A stretch of 64,000 nt of DNA. It comes from CAILHX01 sp046155285 (GTDB lineage: Bacteria; Pseudomonadota; Gammaproteobacteria; Burkholderiales; Methylophilaceae). The DNA is taken from assembly GCA_046155285.1 (NCBI GenBank), contig JBJXEA010000003.1, forward strand, positions 44,957 to 108,956. The letters are read 5' to 3'. The notes beneath the pieces are model-generated. The model was not told the DNA's origin. It was given only the letters and a program-made list of their open reading frames with translations, and made no database searches. A program made the translations under genes and the position numbers. Shown one piece after another: positions 35,414 to 45,704 of the stretch; position 1 is the first letter of the stretch, and each line of letters opens with the position of its first letter.

Positions 35414-36778
35414 GTGTCTTTTGAAAAACTAAATCTACATCCGTCCATCCTCAAATCTATACAGGAAGCCGGTTACACCGAAGCAACCCCTATTCAACAA
35501 CAAGCCATTCCAGCCGCATTGGCAGGACGTGACTTGATGGCCTCTGCCCAAACCGGCACCGGCAAAACCGCAGCGTTTATGCTGCCATCGCTACATCGTA
35601 TCGCCACGCCTTCCACCAGCAACAGCCGTGGTCCACGCGTATTGGTATTGACCCCAACCCGCGAATTAGCTGCCCAAGTCAATGATGCCGCACGCAAATA
35701 CGGAAAATTCATGCGTGCACGCACCGTGAGTATCGTCGGCGGCATGCCTTACCCAGTTCAAAACAAGCTGCTGATGCAAGGCGTGGACATTCTGGTGGCT
35801 ACTCCTGGTCGCTTGATAGACCATATGGAGCGCGGTCGCATTGATTTTTCGCGCCTGGAAGTGTTGGTGCTGGACGAAGCCGACCGTATGTTGGACATGG
35901 GCTTTATTGACGACGTAGAGCGCATCGCCGCTGCCACCCCGGCCACGCGCCAAACGCTGTTGTTCTCGGCCACGCTGGACGGCAATATCGGCAAGTTGGC
36001 CGCACGTTTGCTGAAAGACCCGCAACGCATCGAAGTCTCCACCGCGCAAACCCGCCACAGCCAAATCGAGCAGAAACTGCATTTTGTGGACAACATTGGT
36101 CACAAACACAAAATCCTCAACCACATTCTGGCTGACGTGGAACTGACCCAAGCCATCGTGTTCACCGCTACCAAGCGCGAAGCCGATTCGCTGGCAGAAG
36201 ATTTATACGCCGCTGGCCACAAAGCCGCAGCATTGCATGGCGACATGAACCAAAGCGCACGCAACCGCACCATCACCAAGCTGCGTCATGGCGACATCCG
36301 CGTGCTGGTAGCCACCGACGTGGCTGCTCGTGGCATTGATGTCAACGGCATCAGTCACGTTATCAATTTCGATTTGCCCAAAGTGGCAGAAGACTACGTG
36401 CACCGCATTGGCCGCACTGGCCGCGCTGGCAACACCGGCATCGCCGTATCGTTTGCGTCATCCGCTGATCGCCGCCATTTGTACGGCATCGAGCGCCTGA
36501 CCGGCCAACGTCTGGAAGCCATCATCATCCCCGGTTTGGAACCGCAACAACGTGCGCCTAGCAGCAAGCCTGCTGGTGCTGGCGGCAAAAAACCTTATGC
36601 TGGCAAATCACGCAGTGGTGGCGGAGGCTATGGTGGTAGTGGCAATCGCAGCCATAGCGCTAACGGCAACACTGGCGGCAATAACGCTGGCGCGACTGGC
36701 GAAAAGAAGAAGTTTTGGCATGATGCCAAGCCTGCTGCTACCGGCAACCGCCCACAACGTGCGCGTCGTCCTGTTTAA
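35414..36778 (+). CDS. rhlE: DEAD-box RNA helicase, RhlE type (first of two)
   Basis: A 454-residue DEAD-box helicase. The Q motif begins Ser-Phe-Glu-Lys-Leu and is followed by AQTGTGKTA (motif I), PTRELAAQV, LDEADRMLDMGF (motif II), FSATL (III), ATDVAARGID and HRIGRTGRAG (VI). The C-terminal 80 residues are a basic, Gly/Asn/Ala-rich tail like that of RhlE proteins that act on ribosomes or mRNA decay. I choose the GTG at 35414, which gives the usual start Met-Ser-Phe-Glu and has TAGGAACA upstream, over the ATG at 35387 and a TTG at 35357. Confidence 0.92.
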   Translation: MSFEKLNLHPSILKSIQEAGYTEATPIQQQAIPAALAGRDLMASAQTGTGKTAAFMLPSLHRIATPSTSNSRGPRVLVLTPTRELAAQVNDAARKYGKFMRARTVSIVGGMPYPVQNKLLMQGVDILVATPGRLIDHMERGRIDFSRLEVLVLDEADRMLDMGFIDDVERIAAATPATRQTLLFSATLDGNIGKLAARLLKDPQRIEVSTAQTRHSQIEQKLHFVDNIGHKHKILNHILADVELTQAIVFTATKREADSLAEDLYAAGHKAAALHGDMNQSARNRTITKLRHGDIRVLVATDVAARGIDVNGISHVINFDLPKVAEDYVHRIGRTGRAGNTGIAVSFASSADRRHLYGIERLTGQRLEAIIIPGLEPQQRAPSSKPAGAGGKKPYAGKSRSGGGGYGGSGNRSHSANGNTGGNNAGATGEKKKFWHDAKPAATGNRPQRARRPV

Positions 36779-36781
36779 TTT

Positions 36782-38176
36782 ATGACAGAAACAGCTGCAA
36801 TCACCTTCGCTGACCTCAATCTAGACCCGCAGATTTTGCGGGCGATTGAGGATGAAGGCTACACTATCCCCACACCGATTCAGGCCAAAGCAATTCCCTT
36901 GGTGCTGGCGGGGCGCGACATCATGGCGATGGCGCAAACCGGCACTGGCAAGACCGCCGCGTTTACCCTGCCTTTGCTGCAAATGTTGTTGCCTCATGCC
37001 AGCTCCAGCGCTTCACCGGCGCGGCATCCGATACGCGCCTTGATTCTGGCGCCAACGCGAGAATTGGCGATACAGGTGGAAGAAAGCGTGGTGACTTATA
37101 GTGCGCATGTTCCGCTGCGTTCCACCGTGGTATTTGGTGGCATAGACATTAAGACGCAGAAACCGGCGCTGATGAAAGGCGTGGAAGTGTTGGTCGCCAC
37201 GCCGGGTCGTTTGCTGGATCACGTGGAAAGCCGCAATCTGCAACTGAATCAAGTGCAAGTGTTGATTCTGGATGAAGCCGACAGAATGCTGGACATGGGT
37301 TTTATGCCTGATTTGAAGCGCATTCTGGCCTTGCTGCCCAAGCAGCGCCAAACCTTGTTGTTCTCGGCTACATTCTCAGAAGAAATCAAAAAGCTGGCAC
37401 AGGAGTTCCTGAAAAATCCAGAAGTGGTCGAAGTCGCACGTCGCAATACCACTGCCGAAACCGTCAAGCAGTCCATCTACATGGTTGACCAAGCCAACAA
37501 GCACTCGGTATTGGCCGATTTGATACGTAGCCGTGGCGCCGCGCAAGTGCTGGTATTTACCCGCACCAAAATCGCTGCTGGCAAACTGGCACGGGCTTTG
37601 GAGCGCGAAGGGATTTTGGCCGACGCGATTCACGGCGACAAAAGTCAGCAGGAACGCATGAAGGCGCTGGACGCTTTCAAAGAAGGAAAAATCACCGCGC
37701 TGGTCGCCACCGATGTAGCTGCACGCGGCTTGGATATTGACGATTTGCCCTTGGTGGTGAATTACGAACTACCCTCCAACGCCGAGGATTATGTGCACCG
37801 CATAGGCCGTACCGGACGCGCTGGAGCCTCAGGCGAAGCGATTTCTCTGGTGAGCGAATCAGAAGAAAAAATGCTGCTGGAAATCGAAAAGCTGCTGAAA
37901 CGCACGTTCGAACGCGAAACTCCTACGGTTTCCGCCAGCGCACCACGCCCAACGCACAAACCTGCGAGCCATACCCCAACCCGTAACACCAGCCACACGA
38001 CTACCCACAGCGCAGCACCGCGAGCGCCCAAAAAACCCTCACAAGACGCTTGGTTCGACAAACCTTATGAGCCAGCCAGCAACACGCCCGTGGTTGAGCC
38101 GCAAGCAAGCCTGATGAGCAGGAGGCCTAATAAGCCGGTTGCAGCTTTGCTGGGTGGCTTGGGCGTTAAGCGCTAA
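36782..38176 (+). CDS. DEAD-box RNA helicase, RhlE type (second of two)
   Basis: A 464-residue DEAD-box helicase only 3 bp after the first. It has all motifs: Q-motif region FADLNLDPQILRAIEDEGY, AQTGTGKTA, PTRELAIQV, LDEADRMLDMGF, FSATF, ATDVAARGLD and HRIGRTGRAG. Its C-terminal tail (about 385-464) differs from the first, being Pro/Thr/His-rich and ending in a short conserved-looking ALLGGLGVKR. The two are clearly paralogues but not a recent duplication, since the tails and many core residues differ. Both are probably made from the same cold-type promoter. Confidence 0.93.
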   Translation: MTETAAITFADLNLDPQILRAIEDEGYTIPTPIQAKAIPLVLAGRDIMAMAQTGTGKTAAFTLPLLQMLLPHASSSASPARHPIRALILAPTRELAIQVEESVVTYSAHVPLRSTVVFGGIDIKTQKPALMKGVEVLVATPGRLLDHVESRNLQLNQVQVLILDEADRMLDMGFMPDLKRILALLPKQRQTLLFSATFSEEIKKLAQEFLKNPEVVEVARRNTTAETVKQSIYMVDQANKHSVLADLIRSRGAAQVLVFTRTKIAAGKLARALEREGILADAIHGDKSQQERMKALDAFKEGKITALVATDVAARGLDIDDLPLVVNYELPSNAEDYVHRIGRTGRAGASGEAISLVSESEEKMLLEIEKLLKRTFERETPTVSASAPRPTHKPASHTPTRNTSHTTTHSAAPRAPKKPSQDAWFDKPYEPASNTPVVEPQASLMSRRPNKPVAALLGGLGVKR

Positions 38177-38190
38177 AACAACTCCGAACA

Positions 38191-38291
38191 TCCCCTCCCC
38201 TTTTAAGGGGGAGGGTTAGGGAGGGGGTAAGATGGCTCAAGTAATACCGACTTCACCCCCATCCCAACCTTCCCCCTTCTAGGGGAAGGAG
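38191..38291. repeat. Dispersed repeat family A, full copy
   Basis: TCCCCTCCCCTTTTAAGGGG and a CCTTCCCCCTTCTAGGGGAAGG type hairpin are joined by a spacer with GGGGGTAAG / CTTCACCCCC pairing. It lies between the convergent second helicase and msrA genes, where it can act as a transcription barrier for both. Confidence 0.85.
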
Positions 38292-38301
38292 CAAGTCAGC
38301 G

Positions 38302-38835
38302 CTAAGCCTTCACCTTCTCCCCAAACAGCTTCCTCACCTTATTCACCTTGTCCGCCACCACGACCATGCAATAAGGTTGGTTGGGGTTGTTGGCGTAGTA
38401 ATCCTGATGGTAGTCCTCCGCCGCATAAAACGTGCTTGCCGCAGTCAACTCGGTCACTATTGGCTTGGGGAAGTAACGCTTTTCTTCCAGCGTCTTAATG
38501 ACCTTTTTCACCTGTTCTCGTTGCTCATCCGTATGGTAAAAAATCCCTGAGCGATACTGCGTGCCGATGTCATTACCCTGCCGATTCAGCGTCGTCGGAT
38601 CGTGGCTGGCAAAAAACACCGCCAACAAATCCTCCAGCGAAATGACATCAGGGTCAAACGTCACTTGTACCGCCTCGGCGTGGCCTGTGGTGCCAGTACA
38701 TACTTGCTTGTAAGTGGGATTAAGGACATGCCCTGCGATGTAGCCGGAAACGGCTTTGTTCACACCCTTTAGTTGCCGATAAACGGCTTCCAGACACCAG
38801 AAACAGCCGCCCGCCAGAGTGATAGTTTGGTTCAT
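38302..38835 (-). CDS. msrA: Peptide methionine sulfoxide reductase A
   Basis: A 177-residue enzyme that repairs S-methionine sulfoxide in proteins. The active-site motif is Gly-Gly-Cys11-Phe-Trp-Cys14; GHAEAVQVTFDP and AEDYHQDY (the Tyr and Glu/Asp region that binds substrate) follow. The length fits a cytoplasmic MsrA without fused MsrB. The ATG at 38835 has GGAGAA at the right distance, and the in-frame upstream extension is not used. It is divergent from serB with 52 bp between the starts. Confidence 0.95.
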   Translation of the reverse strand: MNQTITLAGGCFWCLEAVYRQLKGVNKAVSGYIAGHVLNPTYKQVCTGTTGHAEAVQVTFDPDVISLEDLLAVFFASHDPTTLNRQGNDIGTQYRSGIFYHTDEQREQVKKVIKTLEEKRYFPKPIVTELTAASTFYAAEDYHQDYYANNPNQPYCMVVVADKVNKVRKLFGEKVKA

Positions 38836-38887
38836 ATTAAATTCTCCAATGTTATACTTTGCGCCTTTTTTCACGGCGCTATTTATC

Positions 38888-39715
38888 ATGAAATTAGTCG
38901 TTCAAGGCCAGCACGCATTACAACATCTTAGCCACATCGCCGCACTTGCCGGTGGCGGACAATTCACGCAGACCACCGACAAAGCTTACCGCTTGGATGT
39001 GGCCGCACCAGTGGCAGAAATAACTGCCTATTGCGCCGCCCAGCAACTCGACTGCGCCTTTGTCCCCGACCATCTTACCTTAAGCAACATCGGCTTGTTG
39101 GTGATGGATATGGATTCCACGTTAATCGCCATCGAGTGCATAGACGAAGTCGCCGACATGCTGGATATGAAGCCGCAAGTCGCCGCCATCACCGAATCCG
39201 CGATGCGTGGCGAGATGGAATTTTCCGAAAGCCTACGCCGCCGTGTGGCTCTGCTCAAGGGTTTGGATGAAAGTGCGCTGCAAAAAGTGTATGACGAACG
39301 CCTGAAACTCAGCCCTGGTGCTGAAATCATGATAGCCACGCTTAAAAAAAATGGCATTAAAACCATGCTAGTTTCCGGTGGTTTCACCTTTTTCACCGAC
39401 AAACTCAAAGCGCGGCTGGGTTTAGATTATGCCGAAGCCAACCTGATGAACATCGTGGACGGCAGAATTACCGGCAATGTGGTGGGCGAGGTGCTGGATG
39501 CCCAAGCCAAGGCCGACCATCTGACCCGCACGCGCTTGGAGCTTGGCTTGGAGCAGAGCCAAGTCATCGCGCTGGGTGACGGTGCCAACGACTTGAAGAT
39601 GATGGCCGTGGCGGGCGCTGGGATTGCCTATCACGCCAAACCCGTGGTGCAAGCGCAGGCCACGTTTGCACTGAACTACACAGGACTAGAAGGCGTGATT
39701 GGGCTTTTGGCTTAG
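38888..39715 (+). CDS. serB: Phosphoserine phosphatase
   Basis: A 275-residue HAD-family enzyme, last step of serine synthesis. The catalytic motif is Asp-Met-Asp-Ser-Thr (DMDSTLIAIECIDEVAD); Ser-Gly-Gly-Phe-Thr (motif II), Lys in KLKARLGLDYAEANL, and GDGANDLKMM (motifs III/IV) are all present. The N-terminal 80 residues form an extra domain, shorter than in E. coli SerB. The ATG at 38888 is chosen; a TATACT -10-like box is at 38853-38858, within the shared msrA-serB gap. Confidence 0.95.
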   Translation: MKLVVQGQHALQHLSHIAALAGGGQFTQTTDKAYRLDVAAPVAEITAYCAAQQLDCAFVPDHLTLSNIGLLVMDMDSTLIAIECIDEVADMLDMKPQVAAITESAMRGEMEFSESLRRRVALLKGLDESALQKVYDERLKLSPGAEIMIATLKKNGIKTMLVSGGFTFFTDKLKARLGLDYAEANLMNIVDGRITGNVVGEVLDAQAKADHLTRTRLELGLEQSQVIALGDGANDLKMMAVAGAGIAYHAKPVVQAQATFALNYTGLEGVIGLLA

Positions 39716-39804
39716 ATAGACCCTGACATTCAGACTATTGTCTGCGGCGCATCGTCAGAAACTAAGGTACGGTTAGGTCCTAGACATATCTGAGATATGA
39801 GCCC

Positions 39805-39875
39805 ATGCCTTCCAATGACCAGCAACAGCCAGAACATACGCACAACACCGCGTTCAGCCCCCCCCCCCCCACGAC
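39805..39875 (+). other. Upstream coding-competent leader with 13-C tract of the hybrid kinase
   Basis: From the ATG at 39805 a frame reads Met-Pro-Ser-Asn-Asp-Gln-Gln-Gln-Pro-Glu-His-Thr and enters a run of 13 C (39858-39870). With 13 C it goes out of frame with the kinase and stops soon after. With 11 or 14 C it would join the kinase frame. A second ATG at 39797 would join with 12 or 15 C. The kinase ATG at 39876 is preceded only by Cs and has no ribosome-binding site. Confidence 0.55.
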
Positions 39876-41462
<1,587 letters not shown>

Positions 41463-41463
41463 C

Positions 41464-41493
41464 AAAAAAGCACCTCAGATGAGGTGCTTTTTT
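41464..41493. terminator. Bidirectional rho-independent terminator
   Basis: AAAAAAGCACCTC, a short loop and GAGGTGCTTTTTT form a perfect stem with A- and T-runs. It separates the convergent hybrid kinase and degQ genes and can end both transcripts. Confidence 0.92.
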
Positions 41494-41523
41494 ACTGGTG
41501 AAAACCTGTCTGCCACTTAGCCG

Positions 41524-42921
41524 CTACTTAGCCGCGACTTTCACCGTCACATAGAACAAATTATCTCCACGCATCACACGCAACGCCACCAACTTGCCTG
41601 TGGCTACCGGCTCGAGCAGCTTGTTGATTTGCTCGACTGATTGCGCCTCATAGTCGCCCACAGTCAGCAATAAATCGCCACGACGAATGCCCACCTGTGC
41701 TGCGGCACCCTGTACTCCTATAATCAGCAAACCATTTTTCAGGTTGGTCTTTTTGCGCTCTTGCTGAGTCAACTCGCGCAGCATCAACCCTAAACGATTA
41801 GCTTCCGAAGCTTTGGCTGGCGACTTGGAAGCTTTGGTTGACTCTTCAGCGTCTTCTGGCATCTTGCCTACGTTTAAGGTCAAACTACGCGTTGCGCCCT
41901 TACGAAACACCTCAGCCGTGACATTCTTACCTGGCTTAATTGCCCCCACCGCACGTGGCAAATCAGATGAGTTACTAATTGGTTTTCCATCAAACTTGGT
42001 AATGACATCCCCCGCTTCCAAACCGCTTTTCTCTGCTGGGCCGCCTTTTTCCACTCCGGCAATCAGCGCACCGTTAGTATTTTTCATGCCAAAAGATTCG
42101 GCCAGTTCTTTGGTCACCTCTTGTATTTGCACGCCCAACCAGCCTCGCGCCACTTTGCCGCCAGCCCTCAGTTGATTTTGTACCTCCATCGCCACGTCTA
42201 TGGGAATGGCGAACGACAGTCCCATATAGCCGCCAGAACGGCTGAAAATCTGCGAATTGATGCCGACCACTTCGCCCTTCATATTGAATAAGGGGCCTCC
42301 AGAATTGCCGGGGTTAATCGCAACATCGGTTTGAATAAAAGGCACATAGTTTTCTTGCGGCAAAGCTCGTCCTTTGGCACTCACGATGCCCGCCGTTACA
42401 GTGTTCTCAAGGCCAAACGGCGAGCCTATCGCCACCACCCATTCACCCACTTTCAGATTATCAGGATCACCTAATGTAACTTTAGGTAAATTGACAGCTT
42501 CAACCTTCACCACAGCTACGTCACTGCGACGATCTATACCTATGAGCTTAGCCTTCAACTCACGCTTATCGGTGAGCTTAACGATGATCTCATCGGCATC
42601 ATTCACCACGTGCGCGTTAGTCAAAATATAGCCATCACTACTAACGATGAAGCCAGAACCCAACGATTGTGTTTGGTAGTCTTGCCCGCCACCTTGCTGC
42701 GGGAGATTTTTGAATAGTTCATTAAAGGGGCTACCTTCAGGGAAAGGTAGCGGAACACCATTAAATCCGGCCGCCTGATGCACCGTTTGCACTGTACTGA
42801 TATTCACCACTGCTGCACCCTGCTTCTCTACCAGCTCGGTAAAATCAGGCAGGCTAGCCGCCAACACAGGCAATGTAGAAGCCAATAAAGCAACGCCAAA
42901 AAACCACAACTTTTTCATCAT
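41524..42921 (-). CDS. degQ: Periplasmic serine protease DegQ/MucD (HtrA family)
   Basis: A 465-residue HtrA protease. A signal peptide (1-21) precedes the trypsin-like domain with triad His104 (LTNAHVV), Asp134 (RRSDVAVV) and Ser207 (NPGNSGGPL). Two PDZ domains follow (about 265-350 and 385-460). It degrades or chaperones misfolded envelope proteins. It is the last gene of the rpoE operon, as mucD is in Pseudomonas. MucD is the better functional parallel by gene order. A family A repeat separates it from rseC. Two adjacent ATG codons are possible starts; the second has a better distance to GGTGA. Confidence 0.95.
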   Translation of the reverse strand: MMKKLWFFGVALLASTLPVLAASLPDFTELVEKQGAAVVNISTVQTVHQAAGFNGVPLPFPEGSPFNELFKNLPQQGGGQDYQTQSLGSGFIVSSDGYILTNAHVVNDADEIIVKLTDKRELKAKLIGIDRRSDVAVVKVEAVNLPKVTLGDPDNLKVGEWVVAIGSPFGLENTVTAGIVSAKGRALPQENYVPFIQTDVAINPGNSGGPLFNMKGEVVGINSQIFSRSGGYMGLSFAIPIDVAMEVQNQLRAGGKVARGWLGVQIQEVTKELAESFGMKNTNGALIAGVEKGGPAEKSGLEAGDVITKFDGKPISNSSDLPRAVGAIKPGKNVTAEVFRKGATRSLTLNVGKMPEDAEESTKASKSPAKASEANRLGLMLRELTQQERKKTNLKNGLLIIGVQGAAAQVGIRRGDLLLTVGDYEAQSVEQINKLLEPVATGKLVALRVMRGDNLFYVTVKVAAK

Positions 42922-42960
42922 AAAGTCACCTTAAATCAAGTTAAAAATTACAGGATTGTC

Positions 42961-43067
42961 TCCATCCCCTTTGAGGGGGAAGGCTGGGATGGGGGTGGAA
43001 AGTAGGCTCATGCAAGAAATTTTCAACCCTCGCTCCTAACCCTAACCCCTGCTTGGGGGAGGGAGTC
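42961..43067. repeat. Dispersed repeat family A, divergent copy in the rpoE operon
   Basis: CCATCCCCTTTGAGGGGGAAGG and CTAACCCCTGCTTGGGGGAGGG hairpins with a longer, unpaired centre. It lies between rseC and degQ and could lower or separate expression of the protease from the sigma factor genes. Confidence 0.8.
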
Positions 43068-43068
43068 A

Positions 43069-43509
43069 CTATGCACGCCGCAACATCACCGGCTGATAAC
43101 GTCCGCGAGTGCGCTGGGCGGCGGTATAAACACGTACCGAAGCCAAGCCTACAAATAATCCTAACAAAGCCCCCAGCGCGGCATACAAATCTTTGCCAGC
43201 TTGCGTTTCCGCTAGATTTGAACCCAGCAGTGCGCCAATACACAGCAGCAGTAAAGGCAAGGCATACGCCACCAGCGAACCCGTCAGCAACGCGCCTTCT
43301 TCCACCCCAACCACCACGCGCTCACCCGGTTTTACATCTAGCTGATTGTGGCTGGAAAAAGTATTACGCCGACTGGAAAAAATACGGCTCCACAAGGAAA
43401 TTCCACAGCCCTGTGTCGCGCCACATAAGCCACATGGCTGATTGCGCTGTATTTCCAAGAAGGCTTGCTCGCCTTCGGTGCGGATGACTACGGCCTGCTC
43501 TTCTATCAT
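43069..43509 (-). CDS. rseC: RseC/MucC family membrane protein
   Basis: A 146-residue protein of the RseC/MucC family. The N-terminal soluble part has the cysteine cluster CGLCGATQGCG (residues 26-36), and two membrane helices lie at about 78-98 and 108-126. In E. coli the homologue takes part in the SoxR-reducing system, and in Pseudomonas MucC modulates sigma-E activity. Its position after rseB in the rpoE operon is standard. Confidence 0.9.
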   Translation of the reverse strand: MIEEQAVVIRTEGEQAFLEIQRNQPCGLCGATQGCGISLWSRIFSSRRNTFSSHNQLDVKPGERVVVGVEEGALLTGSLVAYALPLLLLCIGALLGSNLAETQAGKDLYAALGALLGLFVGLASVRVYTAAQRTRGRYQPVMLRRA

Positions 43510-43522
43510 TTACAAGTCTCTA

Positions 43523-44479
43523 TCATTTGAACTTTATGGCATTAGCAAACTGAACCGCGATGGCTGGCGGCACTTCGCCCAGCACCACCACTTGATGACT
43601 TCCCACATTGGTGACGTACATGCTGGTAGCACCTTGCGTCATGACACCCTGTTTTTGCGTGGCATTTTTCATCGGTTCTAAAAATACGGAAACCGTGGTC
43701 AGGCCATCACAAAACACCAGATGCGTGACCATATTTTTACCCGGCAATGAGCGGCGTAGGTGCTGTATTTTGTGGAATCCCTGCGGCAACTGGGTAACTG
43801 TCCAGCTTTCAGTCTCTGCCGCGGGAGTAACCTCTTCTTCCGGCTGTACTACATAAGTTTTGTTGCTATTAGACTCTTCGTTGGGACGAAACCAATCCAT
43901 ATTGTCATTATTGAACAGCACTAATTGATTGAATCCCACTTGCTCCACAACTTCATTTTTATCATTGAGTGAGGCCAGTTTGAGTAGCAATCCTGAGCTT
44001 TTGTCTATCCACAGCTTACTGGAATAACGCGTTTTATCACGCGGCACTAGCGTCAATACGCTAGCTTCTCGGCCACTAACACGCTCTGTAGCGCTGGTTT
44101 GCACCTGATAATTAGCCTTAATGCCGTCAGTCACCTTGGGCAATACGGCAGGAAAACCACTCTGGATGCGCCGCTTTTCTATCAACACTTTTTGACTTTT
44201 AGTTTTGTAGATGACGCTGTCATCGCCTTGCCGCAAAATCTCTCTGGGTGCGCCTTCAAGTACCGTCAAGCGTGTAAATTCGCCGCCTGCACCATAGTTG
44301 CTGTGCGTAATTTCAATCGCGTTAGTGCTGCTACCCACCTGATACACAAACACGCCTTTGTAATTCAACTGATACGCCGCTTGTGCCGCTTTTTCTATCA
44401 TCAACCAAGGGTCATCTGCCGCATTGCCCAAAGTCGGCAGCAACAATAACAACGACAGAAAACACTTAAACATCATCAA
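43523..44479 (-). CDS. rseB: Sigma-E regulatory protein RseB/MucB
   Basis: A 318-residue periplasmic protein. Residues 1-20 are a signal peptide ending Gly-Asn-Ala. The N-terminal domain (about 25-200) is the LolA-like lipid-sensing fold, with AYQLNYKGVFVYQ; the C-terminal domain (about 220-318) includes GFHKIQHLRR and GEVPPAIAVQFANAI. RseB binds the periplasmic part of RseA and shields it from DegS until lipopolysaccharide or misfolded porins accumulate. Its ATG overlaps the rseA stop as ATGA. Confidence 0.94.
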   Translation of the reverse strand: MMMFKCFLSLLLLLPTLGNAADDPWLMIEKAAQAAYQLNYKGVFVYQVGSSTNAIEITHSNYGAGGEFTRLTVLEGAPREILRQGDDSVIYKTKSQKVLIEKRRIQSGFPAVLPKVTDGIKANYQVQTSATERVSGREASVLTLVPRDKTRYSSKLWIDKSSGLLLKLASLNDKNEVVEQVGFNQLVLFNNDNMDWFRPNEESNSNKTYVVQPEEEVTPAAETESWTVTQLPQGFHKIQHLRRSLPGKNMVTHLVFCDGLTTVSVFLEPMKNATQKQGVMTQGATSMYVTNVGSHQVVVLGEVPPAIAVQFANAIKFK

Positions 44480-44976
44480 TTGCCGGGATCCGTATAAGCG
44501 ATCAACTGCACATCACGGCTACGCTGCAGGCCGTTGTTGGGTGCAAATTCAGCATGCGCCATCAAATAGTGATCAAAAGCCTCTGCGTTCAGAGTCGTTG
44601 GCTCTTTTGCCATATTTTGCGCAACACTCGCTTGAGTGGAAGCAGAATCGCCATGCAACGCCATCCACCCCACCAGCGTGACCGCCACCACCGAGGCAGC
44701 AGCGGCATACCGCGGTTGCAGTATGATTTTAATTCGAGAGCGCGGCGCCAGCACCACAGGCTCACTGGCCAATTGCTGCATCACCCGCGCCGTCACGTTG
44801 ACCTGCATGGCTTCATGTCGCAGCGCATCGCCAATCAGGTGATACTCCGCCCAGCTGTTGGCGATTTCATCGCTGTGCATAGCCGCCAACAACAAGTGCG
44901 GATTGGCATCCAAGTCTATTTCGCCATCCATCATCGCCGACAATTGTTGCTTCATATCATCCATAACTTTCTCCAT
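44476..44976 (-). CDS. rseA: Anti-sigma-E factor RseA/MucA
   Basis: A 166-residue single-pass membrane protein. The cytoplasmic N-terminal domain (about 8-85) carries the RseA pattern QQLSAMMDGEID ... WAEYHLIGDALR that binds RpoE. A membrane helix lies at about 90-107 (AAAASVVAVTLVGWMAL), and the rest is periplasmic. The ATG at 44976 has a perfect AGGAGG. The end AYTDPGN overlaps rseB. Confidence 0.93.
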   Translation of the reverse strand: MEKVMDDMKQQLSAMMDGEIDLDANPHLLLAAMHSDEIANSWAEYHLIGDALRHEAMQVNVTARVMQQLASEPVVLAPRSRIKIILQPRYAAAASVVAVTLVGWMALHGDSASTQASVAQNMAKEPTTLNAEAFDHYLMAHAEFAPNNGLQRSRDVQLIAYTDPGN

Positions 44977-44994
44977 ACAATCCTCCTAAAATCC

Positions 44995-45597
44995 TTACCA
45001 GCGCTTATCCGCTTTGGTGTCCAACAAAGGCCGCAGTTTCTCGGCAATCGCATCACGCGCTCTGAAAATCCGCGAACGCACCGTACCTATCGGGCAATTC
45101 ATCAAACTAGCAATTTCCTCATAACTCAAACCTTCAATTTCACGCAATGTAATCGCCGTCTTAAGCTCTTCTGGCAAAGCTTCCATCGCGTTATTCACGG
45201 TTTGGGCAATCTGTTTGCCCATGAGTTCAGTTTCCGGTGTGTCTTGTGTGCGCAGCTCGTTGGCATCCTCAAAATTCTCCGCATCTTCTATCTCAATTTC
45301 ATTAGATAGCCTCGGCCTTCTGCCCATCGCCACCAGATGATTTTTGGCAGTGTTGATGCCGATGCGGTACAGCCAAGTGTAAAACGCACTGTCGCCACGA
45401 AAGTTGGGCAAAGCGCGATAGGCCTTGATAAAAGACTCTTGCACCACGTCCTCCACCTCAGCTTGGTCGCGTATCATGCGGCTCAGCAGCCTGCCCAGTT
45501 TACGCTGGTATTTTTCTACCAATAGCGTAAATGCACGCTGGTCGCCGCGTTGTACCCGCTCAACCAACTGTTGGTCTATTTCGCGCTCACCGCTCAA
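44995..45597 (-). CDS. rpoE: RNA polymerase sigma-E factor
   Basis: A 200-residue extracytoplasmic-function sigma factor. Region 2 reads LLVEKYQRKLGRLLSRM ... VEDVVQESFIKAYRALPNFRGDSAFYTWLYRI, and region 4 reads LPEELKTAITLREIEGLSYEEIASLMNCPIGTVRSRIFRARD. It directs the envelope stress regulon. It is the first gene of a complete operon rpoE-rseA-rseB-rseC-degQ. GGGAGAA lies upstream of the ATG. Confidence 0.97.
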   Translation of the reverse strand: MSGEREIDQQLVERVQRGDQRAFTLLVEKYQRKLGRLLSRMIRDQAEVEDVVQESFIKAYRALPNFRGDSAFYTWLYRIGINTAKNHLVAMGRRPRLSNEIEIEDAENFEDANELRTQDTPETELMGKQIAQTVNNAMEALPEELKTAITLREIEGLSYEEIASLMNCPIGTVRSRIFRARDAIAEKLRPLLDTKADKRW

Positions 45598-45646
45598 CGA
45601 CGGTTCTCCCTTTTATTTGTTAGCCTTATTTTAGCATCTCAAGCGC

Positions 45647-45652
45647 TATACT
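45647..45652 (+). promoter_or_regulatory. Candidate -10 box of nadB
   Basis: TATACT lies about 52 bp before the nadB TTG start, on the opposite strand to the rpoE promoter. No convincing -35 box is seen at the right distance. Confidence 0.35.
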
Positions 45653-45658
45653 CCACTT

Positions 45659-45687
45659 AAAGACACCGCTAAACTGGCGTTGGTTCA
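45659..45687 (-). promoter_or_regulatory. Candidate sigma-E autoregulatory promoter of rpoE
   Basis: Read on the minus strand, TGAACCA is followed after 16 bp by GTCTTT. The GAAC core, the GTCT core and the spacing fit the sigma-E consensus (GGAACTT, 15-16 bp, GTCTAA), though three -35 positions differ. It lies about 60 bp before the rpoE ATG. Confidence 0.45.
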
Positions 45688-45704
45688 CCTGAAATGGAAA
45701 TCCC

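Noticed and set aside
44554..45309. A 251-codon open frame antisense to rseA and rpoE
   Set aside because: Both genes underneath are certain. The frame is rich in Arg, His and Gln and resembles no protein.
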